Source: Alphaproteobacteria bacterium
GTDB lineage: Bacteria > Pseudomonadota > Alphaproteobacteria > Rhodobacterales > Rhodobacteraceae
Direction: 5' to 3'
NCBI GenBank assembly: GCA_030830465.1
Contig: JAURMY010000406.1
Coordinates: 1-6,510 of the forward strand
Length of the DNA: 6,510 nt
Shown here: in pieces, positions 1 to 5,982 of the stretch
How the letters are laid out: every line of letters starts with the position of its first letter
Numbering within the stretch: position 1 is the first letter of the stretch
Notes under the pieces: model-generated
What the model was told of the DNA's origin: nothing
Database searches by the model: none
The model's input: only the letters and a program-made list of their open reading frames with translations
Position numbers and translations under genes: made by a program

Positions 1-762
1 ACCTTCGCGCAACTGGCGGGGGCCTATCAGGCCAGACATGGTGTCAAACCCGAAGACCTGAAGCGCGGCATGGCGCATGTATCGTGGAAAAGCCACCAGA
101 ACGGGGTGCTGGCGGACAAGGCGCATCTGCGCAAAGCGGTCGATATGGACACGATCCTGAACGCGCCGATGATTGCTGACCCATTGGGGCTGTTTGATTG
201 CTGTGGTGTGTCCGACGGGGCCGCCTGCGCCATTGTGACGACACCCGAAATCGCCCGCAGCCTGAACAAGGCCGCGCTGGTCAGCGTCAAGGCCCTGCAA
301 ATCTGCACCAGTCATGGCTGGGAAAGCCAGTACGGCGCATGGGACGGGTCATATGTAAAGAACACCCGAATCGCGGCAGCGCGGGCCTATGCCGAGGCCG
401 GGATCAGTGATCCGCGCAGGGATATCGGCCTGTCCGAGGTGCATGATTGTTTTTCGATCACCGAACTGGTGACGATGGAAGACCTTGGCCTGTCGGATGA
501 CGGCAAGGCCTGGGCTGATTTCCTTGACGGGCGCTATGACCGCGACGGGGCAAGCCCGGCGCAGGTGGATGGCGGATTGAAGTGTTTCGGACATCCGGTC
601 GGGGCTTCGGGCCTTCGCATGGCCTATGAGGTTTACACCCAGCTTTCGGATCGGGCCGGGCAACGGCAATTGCGCGATATCAACTTTGGCCTGACCCATA
701 ATCTGGGCGGGCAACCGGCGAACTCGGTCTCGTCGGTGTCGATTCTCGGGCGTCTGGAATAG
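1..762 (+). CDS. SCP-x-type thiolase (acetyl-CoA acyltransferase family), 5' end missing
   Basis: This is the C-terminal 253 residues of a thiolase-superfamily protein. The frame is open from base 1 to the TAG at 760-762, so the start and the N-terminal nucleophilic cysteine lie outside the window. Visible landmarks, numbered from the first visible codon, are a [10 protein letters not shown] segment (about 66-75), the HDCF fingerprint (His148, Cys150), GHPVGASG (His198) and HNLGG (233-237). HDCF replacing NEAF, and HNLGG replacing the usual C-terminal CxG, are marks of the SCP2/SCP-x thiolase branch; there the HDCF cysteine is thought to take over the acid/base role. The family cleaves 3-oxoacyl-CoA, often with branched or bulky chains, into acetyl- or propionyl-CoA and a shortened acyl-CoA. 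An Ltp2-like side-chain retro-aldolase is an alternative that the missing N-terminus would help settle. It is the first visible gene of the operon, with the MaoC gene 11 nt downstream. Confidence 0.9.
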   Translation, partial: TFAQLAGAYQARHGVKPEDLKRGMAHVSWKSHQNGVLADKAHLRKAVDMDTILNAPMIADPLGLFDCCGVSDGAACAIVTTPEIARSLNKAALVSVKALQICTSHGWESQYGAWDGSYVKNTRIAAARAYAEAGISDPRRDIGLSEVHDCFSITELVTMEDLGLSDDGKAWADFLDGRYDRDGASPAQVDGGLKCFGHPVGASGLRMAYEVYTQLSDRAGQRQLRDINFGLTHNLGGQPANSVSSVSILGRLE

Positions 763-773
763 GGAGCGATCAC

Positions 774-1226
774 ATGGCCGGCAGATTTTACGAAGGATTT
801 GAGCTGAACGAAGTCATCCGGCATGATATTCGACGGACGATCACCGAATCCGACAATGTGCTGTTCACCACGATGACGATGAACCCGGCGGCAATTCATC
901 TGGACGCCGAGTATTCTTCGCGCACCGAATTCGGCAAGCCGCTGGTCAATTCCGTCTTTACCCTTGGTTTGGTCGTCGGCCTGTCGGTCGGGGACACGAC
1001 ACTGGGCACCACGGTTGGCAATCTGGGTTTTGAGGGCGTGAAATTCCCGAAACCGGTGTTTCACGGCGATACGATCCGCGCGGAAACCCAGGTCGCCGAT
1101 ATGCGCATCAGCAAGTCGCGCCCGACCCAAGGAATCGTGACCTTTATCCATCGCGGCATGAACCAGCGCGACGAGGTGGTCTGTGAATGCCGCCGCATGG
1201 CCCTGATGATGAGGCAGCCGGTATGA
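774..1226 (+). CDS. MaoC-like single hot-dog enoyl-CoA hydratase (itaconyl/mesaconyl-C4-CoA hydratase-like)
   Basis: The 150-aa protein is a single MaoC-type hot-dog domain, the usual length for the short members, which act as dimers in the cytosol. The hydration signature is [12 protein letters not shown] (33-44) with the presumed catalytic His42. The position five residues before this His, usually Asp in (R)-hydratases, is Asn37. Other subfamily-like features are [10 protein letters not shown] (51-60), the PKPVFHGDT stretch (92-100) and the ending with CECRR. It most resembles MaoC proteins found beside CitE-like lyases, such as the itaconyl-CoA hydratases and the Mycobacterium Rv2499c neighbourhood, so it probably hydrates an unsaturated acyl-CoA to the hydroxyacyl-CoA used by the next gene product. 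The ATG at 774 has GGGAG at 762-766 with 7 nt spacing, overlapping the thiolase stop. The 3' end overlaps the lyase gene as ATGA, implying translational coupling. The family is secure, the substrate is not. Confidence 0.88.
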   Translation: MAGRFYEGFELNEVIRHDIRRTITESDNVLFTTMTMNPAAIHLDAEYSSRTEFGKPLVNSVFTLGLVVGLSVGDTTLGTTVGNLGFEGVKFPKPVFHGDTIRAETQVADMRISKSRPTQGIVTFIHRGMNQRDEVVCECRRMALMMRQPV

Positions 1227-2095
1227 AACTGACCTCGCTGCTGTTTGTTCCCGCAGACAGCGAAAAGAAATTCGAAAAAGCGCGCGGGATCGGGGCCGAT
1301 GGGCTTATTCTGGACCTTGAGGACAGCGTTGCGCCCGCTTTCAAAGCGGCGGCGCGGCAATCGCTGGCGGGGTGGATCACCGCAAATGCCGGTGGGCGTG
1401 ACTGGGGCTTTTGGGTGCGGGTCAACCCGTTTGACACCGGCCTGACCGAGGATGATCTGCGCGCCGTTGTCCGTCCGGGCCTTGATGGGATCGTGTTGCC
1501 AAAGGCCAATGGCGGGCAGGACGTGACCCGGCTGGCGGCGCTGCTTGATCCGCTGGAGGCGGCGGCGGGCATGCCAGCGGGCCATGTGAAAATCATCGTT
1601 GTGGCGACGGAAACCGCAGCCGCCATGTTCAACCTTGGCTCTTACGCGCCGGCGCATCCGCGTCTTGCGGCACTGACCTGGGGAGCCGAGGATCTGGCGG
1701 CGGTGGTGGGTGCGACCGGCAACAAGGGACCGGATGGCGATTGGAGCCAGCCCTATCAGCTGGCGCGGTCGCTGTGCCTGTTTGCCGCCGCAAATGCCGG
1801 GGTTCCGGCGCTTGACACGCTTTATGCCGATTTCCGCGACGCGCCCGGCCTGGAGGCCGCCTGCCGGATATCGCGGCGCGACGGGTTCACCGGGCGGTTG
1901 GCGATCCATCCGGCGCAAATCGAGGGCATCAACCGCGCCTTTGCCCCGTCCGAGGCCGACATTGCGCTGGCCCGCCGGGTGGTGGCGGCGTTCGCAGATA
2001 ACCCCAGCCTTGGCACCATCGGGATTGATGGCAAGATGTACGATATCCCGCATCTGAAACAGGCCAGGCGTACGCTGGCCTCGGTCGGAGAATAA
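1223..2095 (+). CDS. CitE/HpcH-HpaI-type beta-hydroxyacyl-CoA lyase (citramalyl/malyl-CoA lyase-like)
   Basis: The 290-aa protein fits the length and motif order of stand-alone CitE-like TIM-barrel lyases: [15 protein letters not shown] (6-20), LDLEDSV (30-36), VRVN with Arg66, VLPK with Lys94, the metal-ligand Glu130 in ATETAA, Asp157 in WGAEDLA, and AIHPAQI (227-233). Family members use Mg2+ and cleave a C-C bond in a beta-hydroxyacyl-CoA to give acetyl- or propionyl-CoA plus pyruvate, glyoxylate or another keto product; some act as thioesterases instead. No alpha or gamma citrate lyase subunits are next to it, so it is not part of a citrate lyase complex. I chose the ATG at 1223, not the upstream in-frame ATG at 1187, because it gives the family N-terminus [10 protein letters not shown], has GAGG at 1211-1214 with 8 nt spacing, and overlaps the MaoC stop as ATGA. 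The pairing with MaoC suggests hydration followed by lyase cleavage. Exact substrate is unknown. Confidence 0.9.
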   Translation: MKLTSLLFVPADSEKKFEKARGIGADGLILDLEDSVAPAFKAAARQSLAGWITANAGGRDWGFWVRVNPFDTGLTEDDLRAVVRPGLDGIVLPKANGGQDVTRLAALLDPLEAAAGMPAGHVKIIVVATETAAAMFNLGSYAPAHPRLAALTWGAEDLAAVVGATGNKGPDGDWSQPYQLARSLCLFAAANAGVPALDTLYADFRDAPGLEAACRISRRDGFTGRLAIHPAQIEGINRAFAPSEADIALARRVVAAFADNPSLGTIGIDGKMYDIPHLKQARRTLASVGE

Positions 2096-2097
2096 CC

Positions 2098-3279
2098 ATG
2101 ACCCTGCAAGACCTGCTTGATGAACGTGATGAAACCCGCGACGCGATCCGCGAGGGTGTTCGTGCCGTCGTGACCAAATTTGACGACGAATATTGGTACG
2201 ACCGCGACGAAGACGGCCACTTCCCGCGCGCGTTTCACCGCGCGATGGCCGATGCCGGCTGGCTGGGGATCACCATGCCGGAGGAATATGGCGGCTCGGG
2301 CCTTGGCGTGACCGAGGCGGCGATCATGATGCACGAGGTCGCCAATCACGGCGGCGGCATGGCGGCGGCCAGTTCGGTGCATATCAACCTGTTCGGGCCG
2401 CATCCGATTGTGGTGAAGGGCACGCATGAACAGAAATCGGCGTGGATTCCGGGGCTGGTGGCGGGTACGGACCAATGCGCCTTTGGCTTTACCGAACCCG
2501 ATGCCGGACTGAACACAACCCGGATCAAGACCTTCGCCGAAAAGGTGCCGGGCGGCTATCGCGTTAACGGACAGAAGGTCTGGACCTCGACCGCGCAGGT
2601 GGCCAACAAGATCATGCTGCTGACGCGCACCACGAAATACGAGGATTGCGCCCGGCCGACCGACGGTATCACCATCTTTTACACTGATCTTGACCGCGCC
2701 CATATCGACGTGCAGCGCATTCCCAAGATGGGCCGCAAGGCGGTGGACAGCAATGCGATCTATATCGACGATTTGTTCATCCCCGATGAGCACCGGATCG
2801 GCGATGAAGGCAAGGGGTTTGGCTATATCCTGCACAGCCTGAACCCCGAACGGATTCTGGTGGGCACCGAGGCGATTGCGATTGGCCGGGACTCGTTGAA
2901 CCGGGCGGCGAAATATGCCGCCGAGCGGGTGGTGTTTGACCGCCCCATCGGCCAGAATCAAGGCATCCAGCATCCCTTGGCGGAAAAGTGGATGTATCTG
3001 GAAAGCGCCTGGCAGATGACCCTGAAAGCCGCCGAGCTTTACGACGCCGGAAAACCCTGCGGGGCCGAGGCGAATGCGGCCAAGTTTCTGGGTGCGCGGG
3101 CGGGATATGACGCCTGCCTGCAATCGGTGTTGACCCATGGCGGGTTTGGCTATGCCAAGGAATACCATGTCGAACGCCTGCTGCGCGAGGTCACGATCAC
3201 CCGGATCGCGCCGGTCACGGAACAATTGATCCAAAGCTTTATCGCCGAAAAGGTGCTGGGCCTGCCGAAATCCTATTGA
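2098..3279 (+). CDS. Acyl-CoA dehydrogenase, with the catalytic Glu apparently on helix G (IVD/LCAD-like)
   Basis: The 393-aa protein is a full-length FAD-dependent acyl-CoA dehydrogenase; it introduces the alpha,beta double bond and passes electrons to ETF. Visible motifs are MPEEYGGSGLG (60-70), the substrate/FAD-binding FGFTEPDAGLNT (129-140), VWTSTAQ (161-167), VFDRPIGQNQGIQ (279-291) and HGGFGYAKEYHVERLLRE (347-364). At the C-terminus, where short- and medium-chain enzymes have the catalytic Glu in IYEGTSE, this one reads IAPVTEQ with Pro372. A Glu lies instead in LNPERIL (Glu251), the position used by isovaleryl-CoA and long-chain dehydrogenases, so the enzyme is probably active on branched or bulky acyl-CoA. 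The ATG at 2098 follows the lyase stop by 2 nt and has GGAG at 2087-2090. It is the last gene of the tight block; it could supply enoyl-CoA to either hydratase in the locus. Confidence 0.95.
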   Translation: MTLQDLLDERDETRDAIREGVRAVVTKFDDEYWYDRDEDGHFPRAFHRAMADAGWLGITMPEEYGGSGLGVTEAAIMMHEVANHGGGMAAASSVHINLFGPHPIVVKGTHEQKSAWIPGLVAGTDQCAFGFTEPDAGLNTTRIKTFAEKVPGGYRVNGQKVWTSTAQVANKIMLLTRTTKYEDCARPTDGITIFYTDLDRAHIDVQRIPKMGRKAVDSNAIYIDDLFIPDEHRIGDEGKGFGYILHSLNPERILVGTEAIAIGRDSLNRAAKYAAERVVFDRPIGQNQGIQHPLAEKWMYLESAWQMTLKAAELYDAGKPCGAEANAAKFLGARAGYDACLQSVLTHGGFGYAKEYHVERLLREVTITRIAPVTEQLIQSFIAEKVLGLPKSY

Positions 3280-3295
3280 CCGCGACGGGCCGGTC
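3278..3295 (+). other. Small inverted repeat over the acyl-CoA dehydrogenase stop codon
   Basis: GACCG (3278-3282) and CGGTC (3291-3295) can pair as a 5-bp stem with an 8-nt loop. The left arm includes the last two bases of the TGA stop. It sits one base before the G5/C5 hairpin, so the transcript could fold into two consecutive stem-loops. There is no T-run, so it is not a standard intrinsic terminator. It may slow 3' exonucleases or may be a chance result of high GC. Confidence 0.35.
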
Positions 3296-3296
3296 A

Positions 3297-3334
3297 GGGG
3301 GTGCTGCCCCCGGGATATTCAAGGACCAAAGAAG
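3297..3334 (+). repeat. Rhodobacterales-type intergenic hairpin element (G5-TGCTG-C5 plus conserved tail)
   Basis: GGGGG (3297-3301), a TGCTG loop and CCCCC (3307-3311) form a perfect 5-bp GC stem, followed by GGGATATTC and then GGACCAAAGAAG (3323-3334). The order of C-run, GGGATATT and a CCAAAGAAG-like ending matches a small element that I recall between genes in many Rhodobacter/Roseobacter-type genomes. Its function is not established to my knowledge. Here it separates the thiolase-to-dehydrogenase block from the SDR-hydratase pair, so it could stabilise or partly terminate the upstream transcript. Only one copy is in the window, so repetitive nature is inferred from memory, not seen. Confidence 0.55.
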
Positions 3335-3356
3335 CCGGGTGTGAAGAATGAGAAAA

Positions 3357-3361
3357 GGGAG
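3357..3361 (+). promoter_or_regulatory. Ribosome binding site deciding the SDR start (GGGAG)
   Basis: GGGAG lies 6 nt before the GTG at 3368, the best spacing among the in-frame candidates. The GTG at 3341 has no purine-rich site at proper distance, and the ATG at 3377 would be 15 nt away. This supports GTG 3368 as start. Confidence 0.6.
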
Positions 3362-3367
3362 AGCGGC

Positions 3368-4282
3368 GTGAAATTGATGGACGGAAAAGTGGTGCTGGTC
3401 ACCGGCGCGGCGCGCGGCGTCGGCAAAGGTGTCGCGCTGGAAATGGCGCGGGCCGGGGCGGCCGTGGTGGTCAACGATCTGGGCGTGTCGTTGCATGGAG
3501 GCGATGCGGCGGATACGTCGCCGGCACAGGACGTGGTGGCCGAGATCGAGGCGATGGGCGGGCAGGCGGTGGCCAATTACGGTTCGGTCGGCAGTTGGGA
3601 AGATGCCCACGGGATGGTGCAGACGGCGCTGGATCATTTCGGGCGGATTGACGCGGTGGTGAACAACGCAGGCAACCTGCGCGATGTTCTGTTTCACAAG
3701 ATGACCGAAGAGGATTTTGATGCCGTCATCAACGTGCATCTGAAAGGGTCTTTCAATGTCAGCCGCGCCGCCGCGCCGCATTTCAAGATGCAGGCCAGCG
3801 GGGCCTATGTGCATATGGCTTCGACCTCGGGGCTGATCGGCAATCTGGGGCAGGCGAATTACATGTCGGCCAAGCTGGGGATTGTGGCCCTGTCAAAATC
3901 CATCGCGATTGATATGGAACGGTTCAACGTGCGGTCAAACGCCGTTGCGCCCTTTGCCTGGACGCGGATGGTCAGTTCGATCCCCGATCAGACGCCCGAG
4001 CAGAAAAAGCGGGTTGAGGGGCTGAAAAAGCTGATCCCGGAAAAGGTCGCCGCCCTGTGCGTGGCCCTGTGTTCGGATGGCGGCGCAGGCGTTACCGGTC
4101 AGATTTTCGGGGCACGTAACAACGAGATTTACCTGTTCAGCCAACCCCGCCCGATCCGCACCGCCCATACCGCCGAAGGCTGGACTCCGCAGGCGATCTG
4201 CGACCGGGTGTTTCCGCAATTCCGCAATGATTTCTTTCCTTTGCACAAATCCGGCGATGTTTTCACATGGGATCCGGTCTGA
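3368..4282 (+). CDS. SDR-family (3R)-hydroxyacyl-CoA dehydrogenase, MFE-2/17beta-HSD4-like
   Basis: The 304-aa protein is a short-chain dehydrogenase with an N-terminal Rossmann fold: TGAARGVG (12-19), Asp37 in NDLG after the second beta strand (favouring NAD+), NNAG (99-102), Asn122, Ser152, Tyr165 and Lys169 (YMSAK). The segments NDLG, GGQAVANYGSV, NNAGNLRD, HLKGSFNVSRAA and GNLGQANY are those of the dehydrogenase domain of peroxisomal multifunctional enzyme 2, which oxidises (3R)-hydroxyacyl-CoA to 3-oxoacyl-CoA. A C-terminal extension of about 60 residues follows the SDR core, as in that domain. In MFE-2 this domain is fused to hydratase 2; here hydratase 2 is the next gene, overlapping by one base (TGATG), so the pair looks like a split MFE-2. 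The GTG start at 3368 rests on the GGGAG site; starts at 3341 (GTG) or 3377 (ATG) would add 9 or remove 3 residues. Confidence 0.9.
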   Translation: MKLMDGKVVLVTGAARGVGKGVALEMARAGAAVVVNDLGVSLHGGDAADTSPAQDVVAEIEAMGGQAVANYGSVGSWEDAHGMVQTALDHFGRIDAVVNNAGNLRDVLFHKMTEEDFDAVINVHLKGSFNVSRAAAPHFKMQASGAYVHMASTSGLIGNLGQANYMSAKLGIVALSKSIAIDMERFNVRSNAVAPFAWTRMVSSIPDQTPEQKKRVEGLKKLIPEKVAALCVALCSDGGAGVTGQIFGARNNEIYLFSQPRPIRTAHTAEGWTPQAICDRVFPQFRNDFFPLHKSGDVFTWDPV

Positions 4283-5133
4283 TGGCGTTTGATCCTGAAC
4301 GGTTGCTGAACTGGGATTTCGGCGAGGTGCGCCAACGCTATGACGCGCGGGATGCGATCCTTTATGCGCTGGGGGTCGGAATGCCGATTGCGCCCGGCGA
4401 AAGCGACGATCTGGGCTTTCTGGTCGAGGATGGGTTGCGGGTGCTGCCGCCCTTTGCGGTAACTTTGGCCAGCCCGGGCATGTGGCCCAAACTGCCGGAA
4501 CTGGACATCGACTGGGTCAGGGTTTTGCACATGGCGCATGCCTGCCGGTTTGAAACACCGCTGCCGCCGGCGGCCGAGGTTGTCAGCCGCGCGAAGGTGA
4601 CCGCGATCTACGACCGAGGGGCCGACAAGGGCTCGGTCTGCTATCTGGAACGCGATGTGCGCGATGCGGCGACCGGCACGCTTTATGCCACGATCACCCA
4701 GACGGTCGCGATGCGCGGCAATGGCGGGTTTGGCGGCGATCCTTTGCCCAGGGCCGACCGGCCGGTGATGCCGGACCGGGCACCGGATCACCGCGAGTGC
4801 GTCACAACCTCGGACCGGGCGGCCTATATCTATCGGTTGTCGGGCGATCTGAACCCGCTGCATGCCGATTATGATGTGGCGCGAAAGGCCGGGTACGCGC
4901 AGCCGATCCTGCACGGGCTGGCGTCCTATGGCACCGTCGGGGCGGTGGTGTTGCGGGCGTTTTGCGGTGGGCAACCGGGGCGGATGAAAAGCCTTGATCT
5001 GCGCTTTGCCGGTGTGGTGTTTCCCGGCGACCGGCTGGATTTCAGCCTGTGGCGTGACGGCAGCCGGGTGCTGTTTGAAGCCCGCGTCGGCGACCGGGTG
5101 GTGATGGATCAGGGCGTGGCCGAGGTGGTCTGA
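4282..5133 (+). CDS. 2-enoyl-CoA hydratase 2-like MaoC protein (double hot-dog), (R)-specific
   Basis: The 283-aa protein has the length and architecture of stand-alone hydratase 2 enzymes. It has a degenerate N-terminal hot-dog half, with YDARDAILYALGVG (20-33) and LPPFAVTLA (55-63), and a catalytic C-terminal half with the fingerprint YRLSGDLNPLHAD (184-196), in which Asp189 and His194 are the expected catalytic pair. PILHGLASYG (208-217) follows. The family hydrates trans-2-enoyl-CoA to (3R)-hydroxyacyl-CoA, the substrate of the SDR encoded just upstream. I chose the ATG at 4282, overlapping the SDR stop as TGATG, over the ATG at 4267: it has GGGA at 4269-4272 with 9 nt spacing and begins MAFDPERLLNWDFGEV like the family, while 4267 has no site. 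Confidence in function is high; chain-length preference is unknown. Confidence 0.92.
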   Translation: MAFDPERLLNWDFGEVRQRYDARDAILYALGVGMPIAPGESDDLGFLVEDGLRVLPPFAVTLASPGMWPKLPELDIDWVRVLHMAHACRFETPLPPAAEVVSRAKVTAIYDRGADKGSVCYLERDVRDAATGTLYATITQTVAMRGNGGFGGDPLPRADRPVMPDRAPDHRECVTTSDRAAYIYRLSGDLNPLHADYDVARKAGYAQPILHGLASYGTVGAVVLRAFCGGQPGRMKSLDLRFAGVVFPGDRLDFSLWRDGSRVLFEARVGDRVVMDQGVAEVV

Positions 5134-5136
5134 GGG

Positions 5137-5895
5137 TCATTCAAGCAGGCGCAGGCGCAAGGCGGCGCGGTGGTCTTGGGTGATACCCAGGGCAGAGTCC
5201 AAATACCCCTCGACCCCACCAAATCTGCGGTCAATCACATCAAAAAACGCGGTCAGGTAGTCGGGATCGGCGGCATGTAGTGGCGCGATCACCGCCTCGC
5301 TGAGTTGATCATAGCGGATGCCACCACGCGCAGACCTGAGCAAGTCGCGCAACTGCGCACCGGCGGCATTACTTTCCAGATAATCGGCGAAAATCGCCGC
5401 GCGGCTGACGCCAAGGGCGCTGAGGATCAGGGCGACAGCGGTGCCGGTGCGATCCTTGCCCGCCGTGCAGTTGATGACAAAGGGTGCCTCTGCCGCCGCT
5501 GCATGTGACAGAACCTGCGCAAAGATCGGCGCGAATTTCTGCGGCAATTGTTGATAGACCGCAACCATAGCGGCGCGAACATCCGCCGGTCGGGTGGTGG
5601 GGTCATGGATGACGCGGCCCAATTCGCCCAGATGAATGCGATGCCGCGGGGCAATCACCGAAATCATCGGGGTGCCCTCCAATGGCGCGGGATGATGGGC
5701 AACCTCATTGTCCGCGCGCAGGTCAAACACGCTGGCGATCCCAAGATCACACAGTTTTTGCCCGCCCTCGGGGCCGATATTTTCAAGCGTTCCGCTGCGA
5801 AACAAGCGGTCGCGGCGCAGGTCTTGCCCGTTCGCAGCCCGGTATGGCGCGACGGCGCGAAAATTCAGCGTGCCTTTGGGGGCGGTAAAGGTCAT
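5137..5895 (-). CDS. Tyrosine/dual-specificity phosphatase, CxxGKDRTG family (Y_phosphatase3-like)
   Basis: The 252-aa protein belongs to the bacterial phosphatase family that includes mycobacterial PtpB-like enzymes. It shows an N-terminal NFRAV (11-15, usually NFRDxGG), LFRSGTL (31-37), the VFDLRADNE strand (56-64) and the P-loop CTAGKDRTG (143-151) with nucleophile Cys143, Asp148 and Arg149. The residue before the Cys is Asn142, where a His is expected in most CX5R phosphatases. No signal peptide is seen, so it should act in the cytosol on phosphotyrosine, phosphoserine/threonine or possibly phosphoinositide; the true target is unknown. The ATG at 5895 starts the family N-terminus; the open frame continues upstream to about 6504, but that stretch is antisense to the next gene. 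Shine-Dalgarno signal is poor. It is tail-to-tail with the hydratase gene (3 nt between stops) and diverges from the gene at 5983; no link to acyl-CoA metabolism is evident. Confidence 0.88.
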   Translation of the reverse strand: MTFTAPKGTLNFRAVAPYRAANGQDLRRDRLFRSGTLENIGPEGGQKLCDLGIASVFDLRADNEVAHHPAPLEGTPMISVIAPRHRIHLGELGRVIHDPTTRPADVRAAMVAVYQQLPQKFAPIFAQVLSHAAAAEAPFVINCTAGKDRTGTAVALILSALGVSRAAIFADYLESNAAGAQLRDLLRSARGGIRYDQLSEAVIAPLHAADPDYLTAFFDVIDRRFGGVEGYLDSALGITQDHRAALRLRLLE

Positions 5896-5910
5896 TCTTG
5901 AGGAACCCGA

Positions 5911-5954
5911 TTGATATATGTGCGTTGCATTATCATATGCTTTCGTACTAATCT
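5911..5954 (+). promoter_or_regulatory. Candidate promoter region for the rightmost gene
   Basis: The + strand has weaker hexamer pairs: TTGATA (5911-5916) with TATGCT (5936-5941) at 19 nt spacing, or TTGCAT (5925-5930) with TAATCT (5949-5954) at 18 nt. Either would overlap the - strand promoter. Short inverted arms ATATG (5916-5920) and CATAT (5934-5938), and GATA (5913-5916) and TATC (5931-5934), could be part of an operator, but they are short and not centred on the same point. I cannot choose between the options. Confidence 0.3.
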
Positions 5955-5957
5955 CAA
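5929..5957 (-). promoter_or_regulatory. Probable sigma70-type promoter for the phosphatase gene
   Basis: Read on the - strand, TTGAGA (5957 to 5952, 5 of 6 matches to TTGACA) is followed after exactly 17 nt by GATAAT (5934 to 5929, 5 of 6 matches to TATAAT). Transcription would begin near 5922, leaving a leader of about 25-30 nt before the ATG at 5895. The region is clearly AT-richer than its surroundings. This is a sequence match only. Confidence 0.6.
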
Positions 5958-5970
5958 GTCGGTTACGAAC

Positions 5971-5974
5971 GGAG
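5971..5974 (+). promoter_or_regulatory. Ribosome binding site for the rightmost gene (GGAG)
   Basis: GGAG is 8 nt upstream of the ATG at 5983, a good Shine-Dalgarno spacing, and supports this ATG as the start of the right-edge gene. Confidence 0.65.
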
Positions 5975-5982
5975 ATCGAAAA

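Noticed and set aside
1187..1222. Upstream in-frame ATG at 1187 for the lyase gene
   Set aside because: It would add 12 residues within the MaoC coding end that do not belong to the family, while ATG 1223 has a ribosome site and the ATGA overlap.
1822..3234. Long open frame of 470 codons on the - strand opposite the lyase and dehydrogenase genes
   Set aside because: It is antisense to two well-supported genes, reads as His/Arg/Gly/Pro-rich sequence with no family motifs, and is a usual by-product of high GC in the third codon position.
3297..3311. G5/C5 hairpin as a rho-independent terminator
   Set aside because: The stem is followed by GGGATATTC, not a T-run, and the next gene is in the same direction and pathway. 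I list it as a repeat element instead.
3341..3367. GTG at 3341 as the SDR start
   Set aside because: The extra residues are polar and unlike the family, there is no ribosome site before it, and GGGAG is well placed for GTG 3368.
4129..4974. Open frame of 281 codons on the - strand opposite the SDR and hydratase genes
   Set aside because: Same codon-shadow composition, no recognisable domain, and full overlap with two strong genes.
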